Source: Hygrophila difformis
Taxonomy: Eukaryota > Streptophyta > Magnoliopsida > Lamiales > Acanthaceae
Reading direction: 5' to 3'
NCBI GenBank assembly: GCA_030278955.1
Contig: JAOANR010000014.1
Span: 27,220,068 to 27,284,067, forward strand
DNA: 64,000 nt
The position numbers and the translations under genes are program-made. How positions within the stretch are numbered: position 1 is the stretch's first letter; each line of letters begins with the position of its first letter. Positions 54,576 to 64,000 of the stretch are shown piece by piece. The notes beneath the pieces are model-generated. The model saw only the letters and a list, made by a program, of their open reading frames with translations, was not told the origin of the DNA and did no database searches.

Positions 54576-57500
54576 TGAAACTTTTGACAATTTCCCACAC
54601 GAGCATTTTCTTAAATATACCAGGTTAGATTTATTAAATGAAAAGAGTTATGATTCACGGGAAAGGGGTTAAGGGATATATCAAGATTATTAGTCTTTTT
54701 CTTACTCAGGTGTGGTGCTTTAATTTCAAATGGCGCTGTGGTCCTATCTGTCATGAAATGTTGACAAATCTCATGGCACAGCCGAGATAGGTTGACCTTC
54801 AGCCTGTCACACTAAGGATCACCGGCAAATATGCCATGATACTTCTCATCAATTCTTGCCATAAGATTTCCTGCCATGAAACTTTTGACAGATTCCCACT
54901 ACATGAGTATTTTCCGAAAAATCATGATCCTGGTTTAGGTTTTATTTAATGAAACCAATTTATGATGGTGGAGTTGTGATTAGGGATATATTTATAAGTA
55001 GTCATGTTTTTATTGCTCGTGTTTAAGAAACTGTGGCCCGAAAGCGCACGGTGTCAAAAATTGCAGTAATTTATAGTAAGACCGGATCGTTCACTGGAGG
55101 ATGTGCGATAGAAGCAGGGCCCACGTCGTTTTACTAGATTTTCCATTCGTATTGCTCAATAGGTTTGAAAGATGATTAACATCTACTGACATGAATTTAA
55201 ACTAGATTATGAAAGCAGTTAAATTACTCTACAAAGCGAATAAATCTATTCTAGAAAGCGGGTAAAAATTATTCTAAGAATGCGGTAAACATTATCTATG
55301 AAAGCAGGAAAATTTACATTGTGCCAACCGTGAAGCTGAATCACAATGTAGACAGAAGGGACAGGAAGAAAAGAATGAAAATTGGACAAGATTTAGATAC
55401 AGCAGTAATAAACTTCCATTTTTATACACAGATCTTTGTTTGGGATGATCCTTTTCAGATAGCTAATTCTCATGCTCTCAATAATGCTTTCCCTTTAACA
55501 GACAGGTACTTACAATATGAGTTTACATATTCTTAAGACCGCAAATTCTAAGATACCACAGATTCGTAACTGCCCTGGCCTGGGTGTGTTACTTCATCTG
55601 TGGTGGAAAAGCAACACCCGGCATATCATTTATTGAAATGCCAAGTACTACTATCATTCTCCCATGTCACACCCAAAGATTCTAATTAAGTTCAGAACTA
55701 TCCCTTAACTGTCAATCCTAGTAGCAGTTACACAACTCCCAACACAGCCGAGTGACCTCTAATGAAAGCGGTTAAAAGAAGGCAGTAAAGAAAGCATTTA
55801 AAACCTATCACTCGGAGGTTTGAAAATCTGACCCTGGTAGTAAAAGACAGCTCCCCATCAGGATGAAGGAGTATGGATCAAGAATTCTCGGCTCTGGGTG
55901 AACCACTAGTGTGTTCACTTCCTTCCGGGTGATTATGAGATACAAACTAATGAAACGAGCTAATGATTTAGTTCGTTCCGGATGCACTCACTCAGGACTC
56001 AAAAATAGGCTTTGGCAGAAGAGGACCGCAGTTGAAAGAAAACTCAACCCTATCTTAGAAAATAACCAAGGCCTGGGTGATGTTCCTCTGAGATTATTTA
56101 CTACACTGTATTTGAGTCCAAGTGGACCCCATCTCGGTGTAATATTTAATCTTAGATTTCCAACAAACAGCAATTTTGGAAAATAAAGGATTTGAAAATC
56201 ATTCCCTATCAGGTACTAGACTCTCAGTTAAAACACAGACCCTTTCAGTCTAGGCGAGACCTAATCGTTGAATCTGTTTCTAATTTCCCAAAATACAACC
56301 CTTGACAGGATATGAATTAGTCATAACTGAAGAATTTATCCCTTACTCAGATCCGGATTTTATAAAGAGATTTTTGTTGGAAATTTATTAAGCAATATCT
56401 GTTTAAGATCTAGACTTCTATTTGTCCAAGGGAAGGATCCCAAAAATAATATAGACCACAATAATACATAATAGTATCATGCATAAAGATATAGGAAAGT
56501 GTAAAATTAATTGACCCAAAATATAGATGCGGGTCTAGACAGAAGGTGAAACACAGATGCGAAATAGTCAAGAGACCAAAGTAATGGCAGAATAATCAGG
56601 TGGACTATAAACATCTACTGTCCAATTTCCCAATTACTCAGATGGAGCGAATTTAGACAGCTTAGACCCTATAATGGTGGTGTCAATACCAGTTGGGCCT
56701 CCACTGTCCGTGAATTCGGATAAAAACCTACATGCTTCCCTTCTATAATGATCATCAGCGGGCATTGACTGATGCCAACTGATTCCCATTACAGATTGGA
56801 ATTTGGGTTTGGAAATTAAGATAAGAAAAATAAAACTGTATCCAGATGGGAGTCAGCCGAGCAGCTATTATAACCCCGGATGGGCGAACCGCCAAGGCTT
56901 CCACTGACAGCCATCCAGACCATGCAAAATAACAATTAGTAACTAATACTCAGATTACGAGCTAGTTATCCATGAGGGAATACCCGCCAACATTAATCTG
57001 ATGTGTTCTTTACTACTTGTTACACACAACACGCAAAGACAAAATCAATAAGAATTAAAAGAAGATTCCTTGTATGAGAGACATTGGTTTCTCATGCAAG
57101 GTTGTGGATTGGGTCCACAATTGATGGTCTTAAATAATCCTTCCTACCATAATTAATTATAGTCCGGATTATCTGTTTAAGCCATCAAGATTTTGTTTAT
57201 AGAGGAGTATTTTATTGGCAATTGAACAAAGGTCCTTTAATCATGATGATTATTGATGTTTGATTATTGCTAATCTCAGTCTTTAATCATTAATGACTCA
57301 AGGGTTCAATTAGTTAAGTGATGCAAATGGAGAATCAAAATTTGGGCAGCATAACGCCCTATATTGCAATTCCAGAATTTTACACCTTAACCCGTGGGGT
57401 TATGATGTGAGTGTTGCAATATAATATAGGAAGAGAATGAAGATTGTTTGAGATTAAATAGAGAGAGGGGAACCTTTGTCGCGATACCATAAATTTTGTC

Positions 57501-59341
57501 GCGGTCCGAGGTCAGCGACATGGGTATCCCGACAAGTTTTTAGAATTTTTGGCAGCATAACGCCTCTTTGTCGCTATGCAAGATTTTGTCGCGGAACGTG
57601 GTTCCGCGACAAGAGTGTTTCGCGACAAAGCGTTTTCAGAAAAATTCCTAAGGCATTTGAACCTTTGTCGCTATGCATGGAAATTTTGTCGCGGAACGTG
57701 GTTCCGCGACAAAGTGGTTCCGCGACAGAGTGTTCAAAGGATAAAGAACATGGCATAATTTTTCTGTCTCAGAATGAGATTTTGTCGCGGAACGTGGTTC
57801 CGCGACAAGATGATTCCGCGACAAAAAGCCATGCAGACAAAATGCAAGAGTTTGGCTCCTTTGTCGCTATGCATGGAAAGTTTTGTCGCGGAACGTGGCT
57901 CCGCGACAAGGTGTTCCGCGACAAAGGGTTTTAAATTATGGAGACAAGTGTCTTGAAACACCTTGGTCGCGGAGCAACCATTTTGTCGCGGAACGTGGTT
58001 CCGCGACAAAAGGCGGTTGGCGCCCAAGGTGGTTCAGGACAAAAGTCAGAAAAAGCAGAAATGAACAGTGGCATGCAAACAGCGTGATCTCACCCTATTT
58101 CAGATCAAAAAGCTATTCTAAGCTAAAAACAAACAAGAAACATTCAAAATAAGAAAGAACATGCTTAAACAAAAATAAACAAAGCTGGGCAGAATATTAA
58201 AATAAAGCAAGAGTCCTAATCTAGGGTTTGATCACACATACACACAACATTATCCATAATATGCCAACAGTAAACATAAAAGTAACAAAATGGGGGTCAA
58301 GAGACCCCAAAATGAAAAAGAAAGCATAAATCCATGGGGTGTGAGACCCATTTCATGATTTGGGACACAAATGATGAATGTTTTCCCATATTATTGAAGG
58401 GGTGTTGTTAATACCCATGATTTGGGTGTTACAAACCCTAAAACAAAAGTTTTGAAAACCAAAACATGGTGTAAAGATGGGTATCTAGGCAACTGTGAAC
58501 AGTAAAAACACTAAACTAAACTAATCTAAGAGCAAAAATTAAATAATACATGAAAATAAACCTAACTACACTACCTAAGGGAAAACTCCTACTGCTTGCC
58601 TTCAAGAACTCTTACAAGAATTCCAATTTTTCCAACTACTTTGGCTCATGGGAGACACCTCATATTTATAGAAGTGTAACCCTAAGCCCATGGGCCTTGA
58701 TTCTAGCCCATTGTGTCTTAAGACATCACACACATCACAGCTTTGTCTCGGAGCATCAAGTTGGTCGCGGAACACACTGCATGTGGCAAGACTTCTCGAC
58801 TGGGTCTTGTGTCTCTAATTGGGTGTCTTGGTCGCGGAGTCATGCCTTTGTCGCGGAGCATGCCATCGCGACAAAGGTCATCGCGACAAAGGGCTTGGCT
58901 GGTCTCCTCTTCACTTGAGTTGCTTGGTCGCGGAACCCTTCTTTGTCGCGGAACACTGCATCGCGCCAAAGGGCTTCCGCGACAGAGGTCTTCCTGGGCC
59001 TGCTGAATTGGGCCAGATGGACCAAAAATATTCTTTTTGTGGGCTTTTCTATCTTTTTCCCATCTTTTTGTATTTTGTGGGCTTGCTTTATTCTTTTGCC
59101 CATCTTTTCATTCCTTTTTCTTTTCTTTTCTTTTTCTCATGTTTTTGGATTTTTCTAACATAATTATGTAATAAAATTACATATTTATGCCTTTTTCACA
59201 CCAGCTCAATATTTTTACAATTATGCATAAATCAGTCCAATTCGACTGCTTTCTTACTTAATGTAAGACCGGAATGCGATCAAATGCCCGTTTAAGACAC
59301 GGAAATGGATTGAAAATAATGGTCATTTTTGGCCATTATCA
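54576..59341 (-). mobile_element. E8: Athila-like deletion derivative, TSD CCTTC
   Basis: The duplication CCTTC is at 54571-54575 and 59342-59346. A full 5' LTR (54877-59341, 4.46 kb) starts TGATAATGGCC and ends GTTTCA in sense. About 190 bp of internal sequence begins TGGCAGGAAATC at the PBS position, followed by only the last 115 bp or so of the 3' LTR (54576-54690). The LTR backbone aligns with that of E5 over its beginning and end (for example ATTGGACTGATTTATGCAT and the GACACCGTGC-type U5), so it is a sister family. The TATA is at 58661-58670 in minus sense. Confidence 0.88.
57479..58010. repeat. E8 palindromic array built on TTGTCGCGGAAC
   Basis: Five copies of a 27-bp unit, TTGTCGCGGAAC, three bases, then its reverse complement, at 57586, 57686, 57782, 57883 (one mismatch) and 57983. 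Partial copies lie between. A second set (58740-58985) lies on the other side of the TATA. These are the same two positions, relative to the LTR start and TATA, at which E5 carries its TACGACGC arrays. ORFs across the array are repeat translations. Confidence 0.92.
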
Positions 59342-59346
59342 CCTTC

Positions 59347-59827
59347 CCAGGTATAGGCTTGTATTTTATTACCCAAGAATTTTGGTTTACAAGCATTCGA
59401 AATAGAAATAGCAATGGTGCATCAGTATGGATCCCTAAATCTAGGGTGACTAGGCAGGTATATCCTCGATGGGATCGTCCTCGTCGCTGGATATGTCAAT
59501 GGGAATGGGCGTCCCCACCGGGCTCGGGCTCGGAGGGAAGATGTCGGCCTCTAGGCCCAGTAGCTCAGCTGCTAAGTGTCCTATTTGCATCATCAGTTCG
59601 TTATCCTTGTTTTGGAGCGCAACCACTAGTGTTTGGAGTTCGGCGACTTGGGCCTTGAGTTGGGTTATTTCGTGATGGTCAGCTTCCCTAAGATTTCTCA
59701 GATAGTCCACGTTACTCCCTAGATGCCCCACTCGAGCTTTGAAGTGATTGACATGCTGTTGGGACTCGAGGTATGCATTGGTCAGTTTCATCATCAGGTT
59801 GGTCATGTTCGCGTTCGGTTCAGCCAT
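59347..59827 (-). pseudogene. Gag N-terminal part (Tekay-like)
   Basis: The ATG at 59827 opens MAEPNANMTNLMMKLTNA. A Leu/Gln-rich probable coiled coil (HEITQLKAQVAELQTLVVAL) and an acidic Pro-rich end (PIPIDISSDEDDP) follow, then a stop at 59450. The next 100 bases to the E8 insertion do not translate cleanly. When E8 is removed, coding continues with the block at 54570. Compared with a full chromoviral gag, the segment between the coiled coil and the RERFYP block is missing. Confidence 0.65.
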
Positions 59828-60146
59828 CTATTGTCAACAAGGGAGGTTAGAGTTAGACGTTTCTCAGGCAAAGTTAAGGTATGCGTAAATTTAAATCTAT
59901 ATGCAACATGCAAGTGCAAGTCCCTTCCCCATAAAATTTAGTTTAAAATAAATTGCTAAAGGTTGGGCCTCTATAGTGGGCCAAAATTTAATATTTCTTG
60001 GGCTAAGATTTGGGCTATGTAAAAAGGATTATAGATTTTTGGGCTAAAAATAGTACTAGTAGTCAAATAAATAATTTTAAAAGAAATAACACTTGGGCTT
60101 AAAAATATTGGTTTAAAATAATAGTAGTAGCTTTAAAAATTTTCCG

Positions 60147-60162
60147 GCCTCTGATACCAACT
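60147..60162 (-). other. Primer binding site (initiator Met tRNA)
   Basis: In sense TTGGTATCAGAGG starts two bases after the LTR terminus TGTTACA. It is complementary to initiator Met tRNA, with the last base altered. It fixes the orientation of the LTR at 60163-62917 as a 5' LTR. Confidence 0.87.
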
Positions 60163-62917
60163 TGTAACACCCCGGATTTGATAACCCAGGCCGGGATGTC
60201 ACCGCCGCATTTCCTAGCAAGACACGGCTTCCCGAGCTCGCTAAGGAAACGCAAGGCTTGTGGGTATGGAAAAGATTTAAAACATTTCAAGATTTAGTCC
60301 GGAAATTTATAATACTTAGTACGATAGTAGAAATTATCACGTGCGGAAAATAAATAAAGTAGGTGCAGCGGAAAGTAAAATCACGGCCAACATGGCTAAA
60401 TCCTCGGGTTTAACAGACCCGGTAAAAACAGTACGATGCAGAAATTTAAAATGTCCATTATGATTTCCCCCAAGTGCATATGCAATGCGTCACTCGACGT
60501 ACTCTGAAAAAAAGAAATGACAACGGTTGTCAGTATAAAAATATACTGAGTAAGTTAATCCCTAACTACAAATAAAAGGGGTTACAAGTGTTTAAACTAA
60601 AGATTTCGCTTACCGTACGGAAAAAAAAATACATGATTTATTTGCAGCGGAAAATCATGATTAAAGAACTTAATTTAAAAAGCGAAATTTAAAGCATAAT
60701 TTAAGATGCGTAAATTTTAAATATATAATTAAAGACAGGATAATTACGATTTAAGCATAATGAAACACTCACACGAGTCTTTTACTTTTCATCCCGTAAA
60801 CTAAGAAGAGGACACCATACCGGGAGATCACTAACGAGGCAATCTCAACATAGGACCACTAACGAGGCAGTCCAAACAATGGGAGACCACTAACGAGGCA
60901 GTCTCAAAGATAGTAGGACCACTAACGAGGCGATCCAAAAAGATAGTAGGACCACTAACGAGGCGATCCACAAATACAGCGCGCGAGATCACTAACGAGG
61001 CAATCTCAGATAGTAAGGAGACCACTAACGAGGCAGTCTCAAAGATAATGATAGTATGAAGATCGGCTCAGCCTAGTGAACGGGATTTTTCGAAAGTTCG
61101 TATTTCAAAGTTATCAAAGGATCGATATCGCGTTTTCATAGTTCGAGTTTGCTCAAGTTCGAAAAATCCTATTCGAGGCAGTTTACGCCTTTCTTAATTT
61201 AAAATTCGTTCTTTCTCCAAAAATTCTGAAATTTTTACAGTAATTCAAAAACACACACACGAACAACTTTCATGTTTTAAGTTTTTGGAAATAAGGTTCC
61301 GAAGTGAGTTGAAATTTGAGTTTATTGCAAAGAATAATTTATGTCTTGAAAACTGTTTTCGTCACAGGTTCGTGCAACGCCGATTAAAAATTCATTTCAA
61401 AACCAATCAATGTGAAATTTTTACAGTAGCTACACGACACATTAAGGAACAACTTTCATGTTTTAAGTTTTTGGAAATAATGAATTCTTGGTACTCAAAA
61501 ATCGAGTGCAACTCACTGCATACTCATGGCCTTTAAAACGATTTCAAAACAGTTCTAAAAACTTGGCCGTTTGACATATCAAATGAACACCAAAATTCGT
61601 GAAATTTTGTAGGCATAATCTAGACACAATTATCTACAACTTTTGTTTAGAAATGCAAAGTTAAATCATTCGAAATATGGGTGAAAAACATGCATCAAGT
61701 TGAATGAAGGAATCTGTCACAGATTTAAATCGTTCGGTTCGATACAGAAAGTTCATGGCAAAAATTGGGATAGCAAAACTTAATGTCAATGACTGAAATT
61801 TGGACACAAGATAGATAAAGGTGTTAGGAACAACTTTTATGTTGAAAAGTTTTCGGTTTGAATTCCCAAAGGTCGAGTTTTTGGCGAGTCTTTAAAATTG
61901 GACGAAAATAGGGTTTTTGAAAACCGATTTTTGTTACAAGCCTATATCTCGAGATTTAAACAACAAACAACCACGAAAATTTGTGAGTAAGGTTTTAACT
62001 TACTTAGAATGATGATAGGGTCGCTGGATTGGGTTTCCGGACGTCCTAGGGTCACGACGAACGGCCAACTTCTCCGATCACTTTTTGTTCGTTTTCCGAC
62101 GTGAAATCGTAGTAAGGAAATAGTGTTAGAATTCGAGTTTCGGAGACTCATGGACTGATGGAATGCTATATTAAGACTTACCAAGGTTCTAGGAAGCCGT
62201 GGCTCAGTCCCGTTCACCTTGTCGTTGCCGGAATGTTCGCCGGAAAGCTTCGTCGGGAGAGTTTGGCTTGGAGAGGGAGTTTGTAAGTATGGTGGGGATG
62301 TGTTTCTGTGGGATTAGGGCTTTTGAGGCTCTCCAGCCGCCCCTTAGCCTTCCTTAAGGCTGGAATTTGGTTTCCCTCGAAGGGAATTGTAGTTTAGGCA
62401 AGAAAATCACCCCCGAATGGAAAGATTACACCTTCAGCCCCTCTGGCGCGGAGGTGGCGCGCACCCACCCCTATGGTCGCGCGGAGCACGCGTGCCAGGC
62501 CTGGCGTCGCGACGCCCTTGGCCGCGCGGTGGCCGCGCGGCGGCGCGCGGACAGCGCGGGCCGGCCGGACCGGCCGGTTCGGCGATCCGCGTGTTCCGTC
62601 GGGTCTTCCCTCGCTTTCCCCTATCGGTTTTCTACGTGTTAGCTCGATTCCCTGGGTCGTCTTCGTTGCGGAATCTTCTCCTTAATCTTGTTACGAGTCC
62701 GGCTTATCGCTCGCAACATTTCCGGGTCCTACTTAGCCTAGTCTAAATTGGTTCCAACATCTCCTATCGTCCTTGTGATCCAATTCGTGATGTATTTTGT
62801 GATTTATTTCGTTACTGAACTTAGAAATTAGTTCTAAGCTGCCTACGTACCCTGTGAAGGGATCAAGTCATGACGTAGTTCAAAATAATTTGAATTTGTT
62901 TTTCCTCGGGTGTTACA
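60163..62917 (-). repeat. Shared Tekay-like LTR (5' for gag-only element, 3' for pol fragment)
   Basis: 2755 bp with TGTAACACCC at 62917 and GGGGTGTTACA at 60163 in sense. A PBS lies on its inner side and a polypurine tract (CTTAAGGGGGGGAGGA in sense, 62918-62933) on its outer side. One LTR therefore serves two internal regions. A GCGCG-rich inverted segment lies at 62445-62590 and a seven-unit hairpin minisatellite at 60824-61040. A GGTAAG donor-like site in sense near 62180 follows the probable leader. Confidence 0.85.
60824..61040 (-). repeat. Seven-unit minisatellite with covarying stems
   Basis: Seven units share a core cactaacgaggc and are flanked by complementary arms. The arms are GAGAT/ATCTC (60824-60846, 60985-61007), GGAC/GTCC (60853-60873), GAGAC/GTCTC (60883-60905, 61018-61040) and GGAC/GATCC (two units, one mismatch). 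The arm sequence changes between units but the pairing is kept in five of seven. Confidence 0.88.
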
Positions 62918-62940
62918 TCCTCCCCCCCTTAAGAATACAG

Positions 62941-63258
62941 TTATGTCCCCATAACTGTGGTCGGGTCGTCTTGGAAGAGGGTAGGGTAACGTTGCCTCAT
63001 GTCGGCTTCCAATTCCCAGGTTGTCGTCTCCGTCTCGTGGTTGGACCACAGGACCTTGACCATCTTTACAGTTTTATTCCTTGTCACCCTTTCCTTGTAG
63101 TCGAGTATTTGCACCGGGGTTTCTTCATAGGTCCAGTCATCATCCAATTCGACCACGTCCGGTTGGAGTACATGCGACGTGTCGGCACATACTTCTTTAG
63201 TTGGGGGTCGTGGAACACATTGTGGTCACGAGCAAACGGTGGTAGGGACGTTAGTTAA
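62941..63258 (-). pseudogene. Pol 3' end with chromodomain (Tekay-like chromovirus)
   Basis: In minus sense the integrase tail (HNVFHDPQLKKYVP) is followed, after a one-base frameshift near 63185, by VELDDDWTYEETPVQILDYK and a chromodomain (RNKTVKMVKVLWSNHETE, TTWELEADMRQRYPTLF). Chromodomains of this type tether chromoviral integrases to methylated histone H3. The frame ends at 62941, followed by an inverted pair around AGTTATGGGGACATAACTGT and the polypurine tract. Pol upstream of 63258 is missing and the sequence becomes unrelated. Confidence 0.88.
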
Positions 63259-64000
63259 CATGCCGTTCTCATTTCCCTACGGAACTTCTTAGGGTCCCTA
63301 GGTATTTACGTCCCGGGGGTTTCCTGTAGTCCTGCGAAAGGAGGGCGTGAGGCAATTCCGCCGTCCTTGCCCGGAATAATGCCAGGCGATGCTCCCTGTT
63401 GACGTATTTTCTCTGTCAATGTATGCCCGGGTTCAGCGAGGAGCGTATAGCGAAAGAGATTGAGCAGAACAGGAAAGATAAAACTCCACCCGGGTCCCGC
63501 GCGGTGGCCGCGCGTTGGCGCGCGGGGAGCGCGCGGCACCCCCTGTTCGAGAAAATAGGGCTCGCGCTCCGCGCGAGCCACTTCCCCCATTTCCCATCCG
63601 AGAACACACCCCCAATTCTCTCTAAATCCGGCGAGTTACCTTCCTGTTTGCTCGATTTCGACTTCAACTTCACTCATCTAGGTACGATTCTACTAAACCC
63701 ACTTACTAATTTCAACTTTTATGTTTTGGATGACTTGATTTGTGTAGAGATTTAGGAAATTAGGGTTTGTGTACAAAAATTGGGGGTTTATGATTTTTAG
63801 GCTTGATTTGTGCAATTTAGCAAGTGTATGTGGCAATTGTCGTTACTCTTATTGCCTTGCCTACGTTTATGTTATAATGTGTTTATGTTTTTGGCAAATT
63901 CTTGTTGAACTCGAATCCTTAGAAAGGCTATGAAGTTATTGATGCTTGGTTGCTGTTGGGGTGTGATTATTGGTTCGTTCCCTCGTTGTTTAGTGCTGTA
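63259..64000. other. Unassigned end region, possibly another LTR leader
   Basis: No gene is supported. Bases 63495-63545 are a GCGCG-rich inverted segment like those of the Tekay-like LTRs (62445-62590, 53275-53345). Bases 63600-63780 look like a transcript leader with a GTAC-type donor (catctaggtacgattc near 63680) and gaaattagggttt. It may be the R-U5 part of another LTR in plus orientation, or the first exon and intron of a gene continuing past the window. Confidence 0.3.

Larger units (their letters stand above)
53150..62917 (-). mobile_element. Gag-only Tekay-like element, split by E8
   Basis: Minus-strand order: 5' LTR (62917-60163), PBS (60160-60147), gag N-part (59827-59347), E8 insertion, gag C-part (54570-53942), polypurine tract (53916-53901), truncated 3' LTR. 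Gag is followed after only about 20 bases by the 3' tract, so the whole of pol is absent. The tract and the segment before it (AGTTATG..GACATAACTGT..TCTTAAGGGGG) match those behind the chromodomain at 62918-62960. This shows a deletion that joined gag to the parental 3' end. Such gag-only elements depend on a partner for reverse transcription. Confidence 0.78.

Noticed and set aside
54406..54606. Minus-strand ORFs beginning inside 54576-54606 as gag starts
   Set aside because: Their first codons lie in the E8 LTR terminus. The gag reading frame there is only the part from about 54570 downward.
57476..58152. 152-codon plus-strand ORF and neighbours in the E8 LTR
   Set aside because: They translate the TTGTCGCGGAAC palindromic repeats in every frame (recurrent FCRGTWFRDK-like peptides).

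Overview
This window is plant nuclear DNA from a transposon-dense, gene-poor region. The organism looks like a flowering plant, probably a eudicot. The evidence is the set of element families: Ty1/copia, Tekay-like, CRM-like and Athila-like Ty3/gypsy elements, plant L1-type LINEs with a zf-RVT plus RNase H tail, Tourist- and Stowaway-like MITEs and a tRNA-derived SINE. No free-standing single-copy host gene is visible. Nearly every base from 0.8 kb to 63.3 kb can be assigned to a mobile element or to AT-rich filler. I cannot name the species. All similarity statements are by eye.

Layout. 0.8-3.3 kb: LTR of a Tekay-like element (+). 3.3-6.4 kb: gag-only gypsy element (-). 6.4-15.3 kb: a decayed copia element (-), with a second, structurally complete copia (+, 6488-12401, TSD TATGT) inserted in its LTR. 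15.3-19.8 kb: small elements, namely a Tourist-like MITE split by a SINE, a Stowaway-like MITE, an ATACCGAA-rich repeat and a LINE tail. 19.8-24.4 kb: CRM-like gypsy (-). 24.4-53.1 kb: a large non-autonomous Athila-related element (-, called E6) with two related accessory ORFs, broken by a LINE (18-bp TSD) and by an 18.8-kb Athila-like element (+, 33652-52468, called E5, TSD CATAG). 53.1-62.9 kb: a Tekay-like gag-only derivative (-), whose gag is split by an Athila-like deletion derivative (E8, 54576-59341, TSD CCTTC). 62.9-63.3 kb: the chromodomain end of a parental Tekay-like pol, sharing the same LTR. 63.3-64.0 kb: unassigned, perhaps another LTR leader.

Most gag and pol frames carry nonsense codons or frameshifts. 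The exception is an accessory gene in E5, downstream of pol where Athila elements usually have an env-like ORF. A short exon (44930-44967) and a 3' exon (46553-47198) join in phase to give an undisrupted reading frame with an N-terminal F-box and a tail like the plant At1g67623/At2g35280-type F-box proteins. It has its own TATA-type promoter, which sits directly behind an array of the CpG-rich inverted motif found in E5's LTRs.

The most unusual theme is that several unrelated elements carry arrays of short, GC-rich, self-complementary motifs in their LTRs, each family with its own motif. E5 and E8 have recognisably homologous LTR backbones but completely different motifs at the same two positions. 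In E5 and E6 the same motif array also occurs inside the element, upstream of an accessory ORF. This resembles element-specific recognition sites and is the best candidate here for an undescribed system. A second theme, in E5 and E6, is a repeated cassette of hairpin, GTGAGGATG box and putative 3' splice site placed in front of accessory or gag ORFs.
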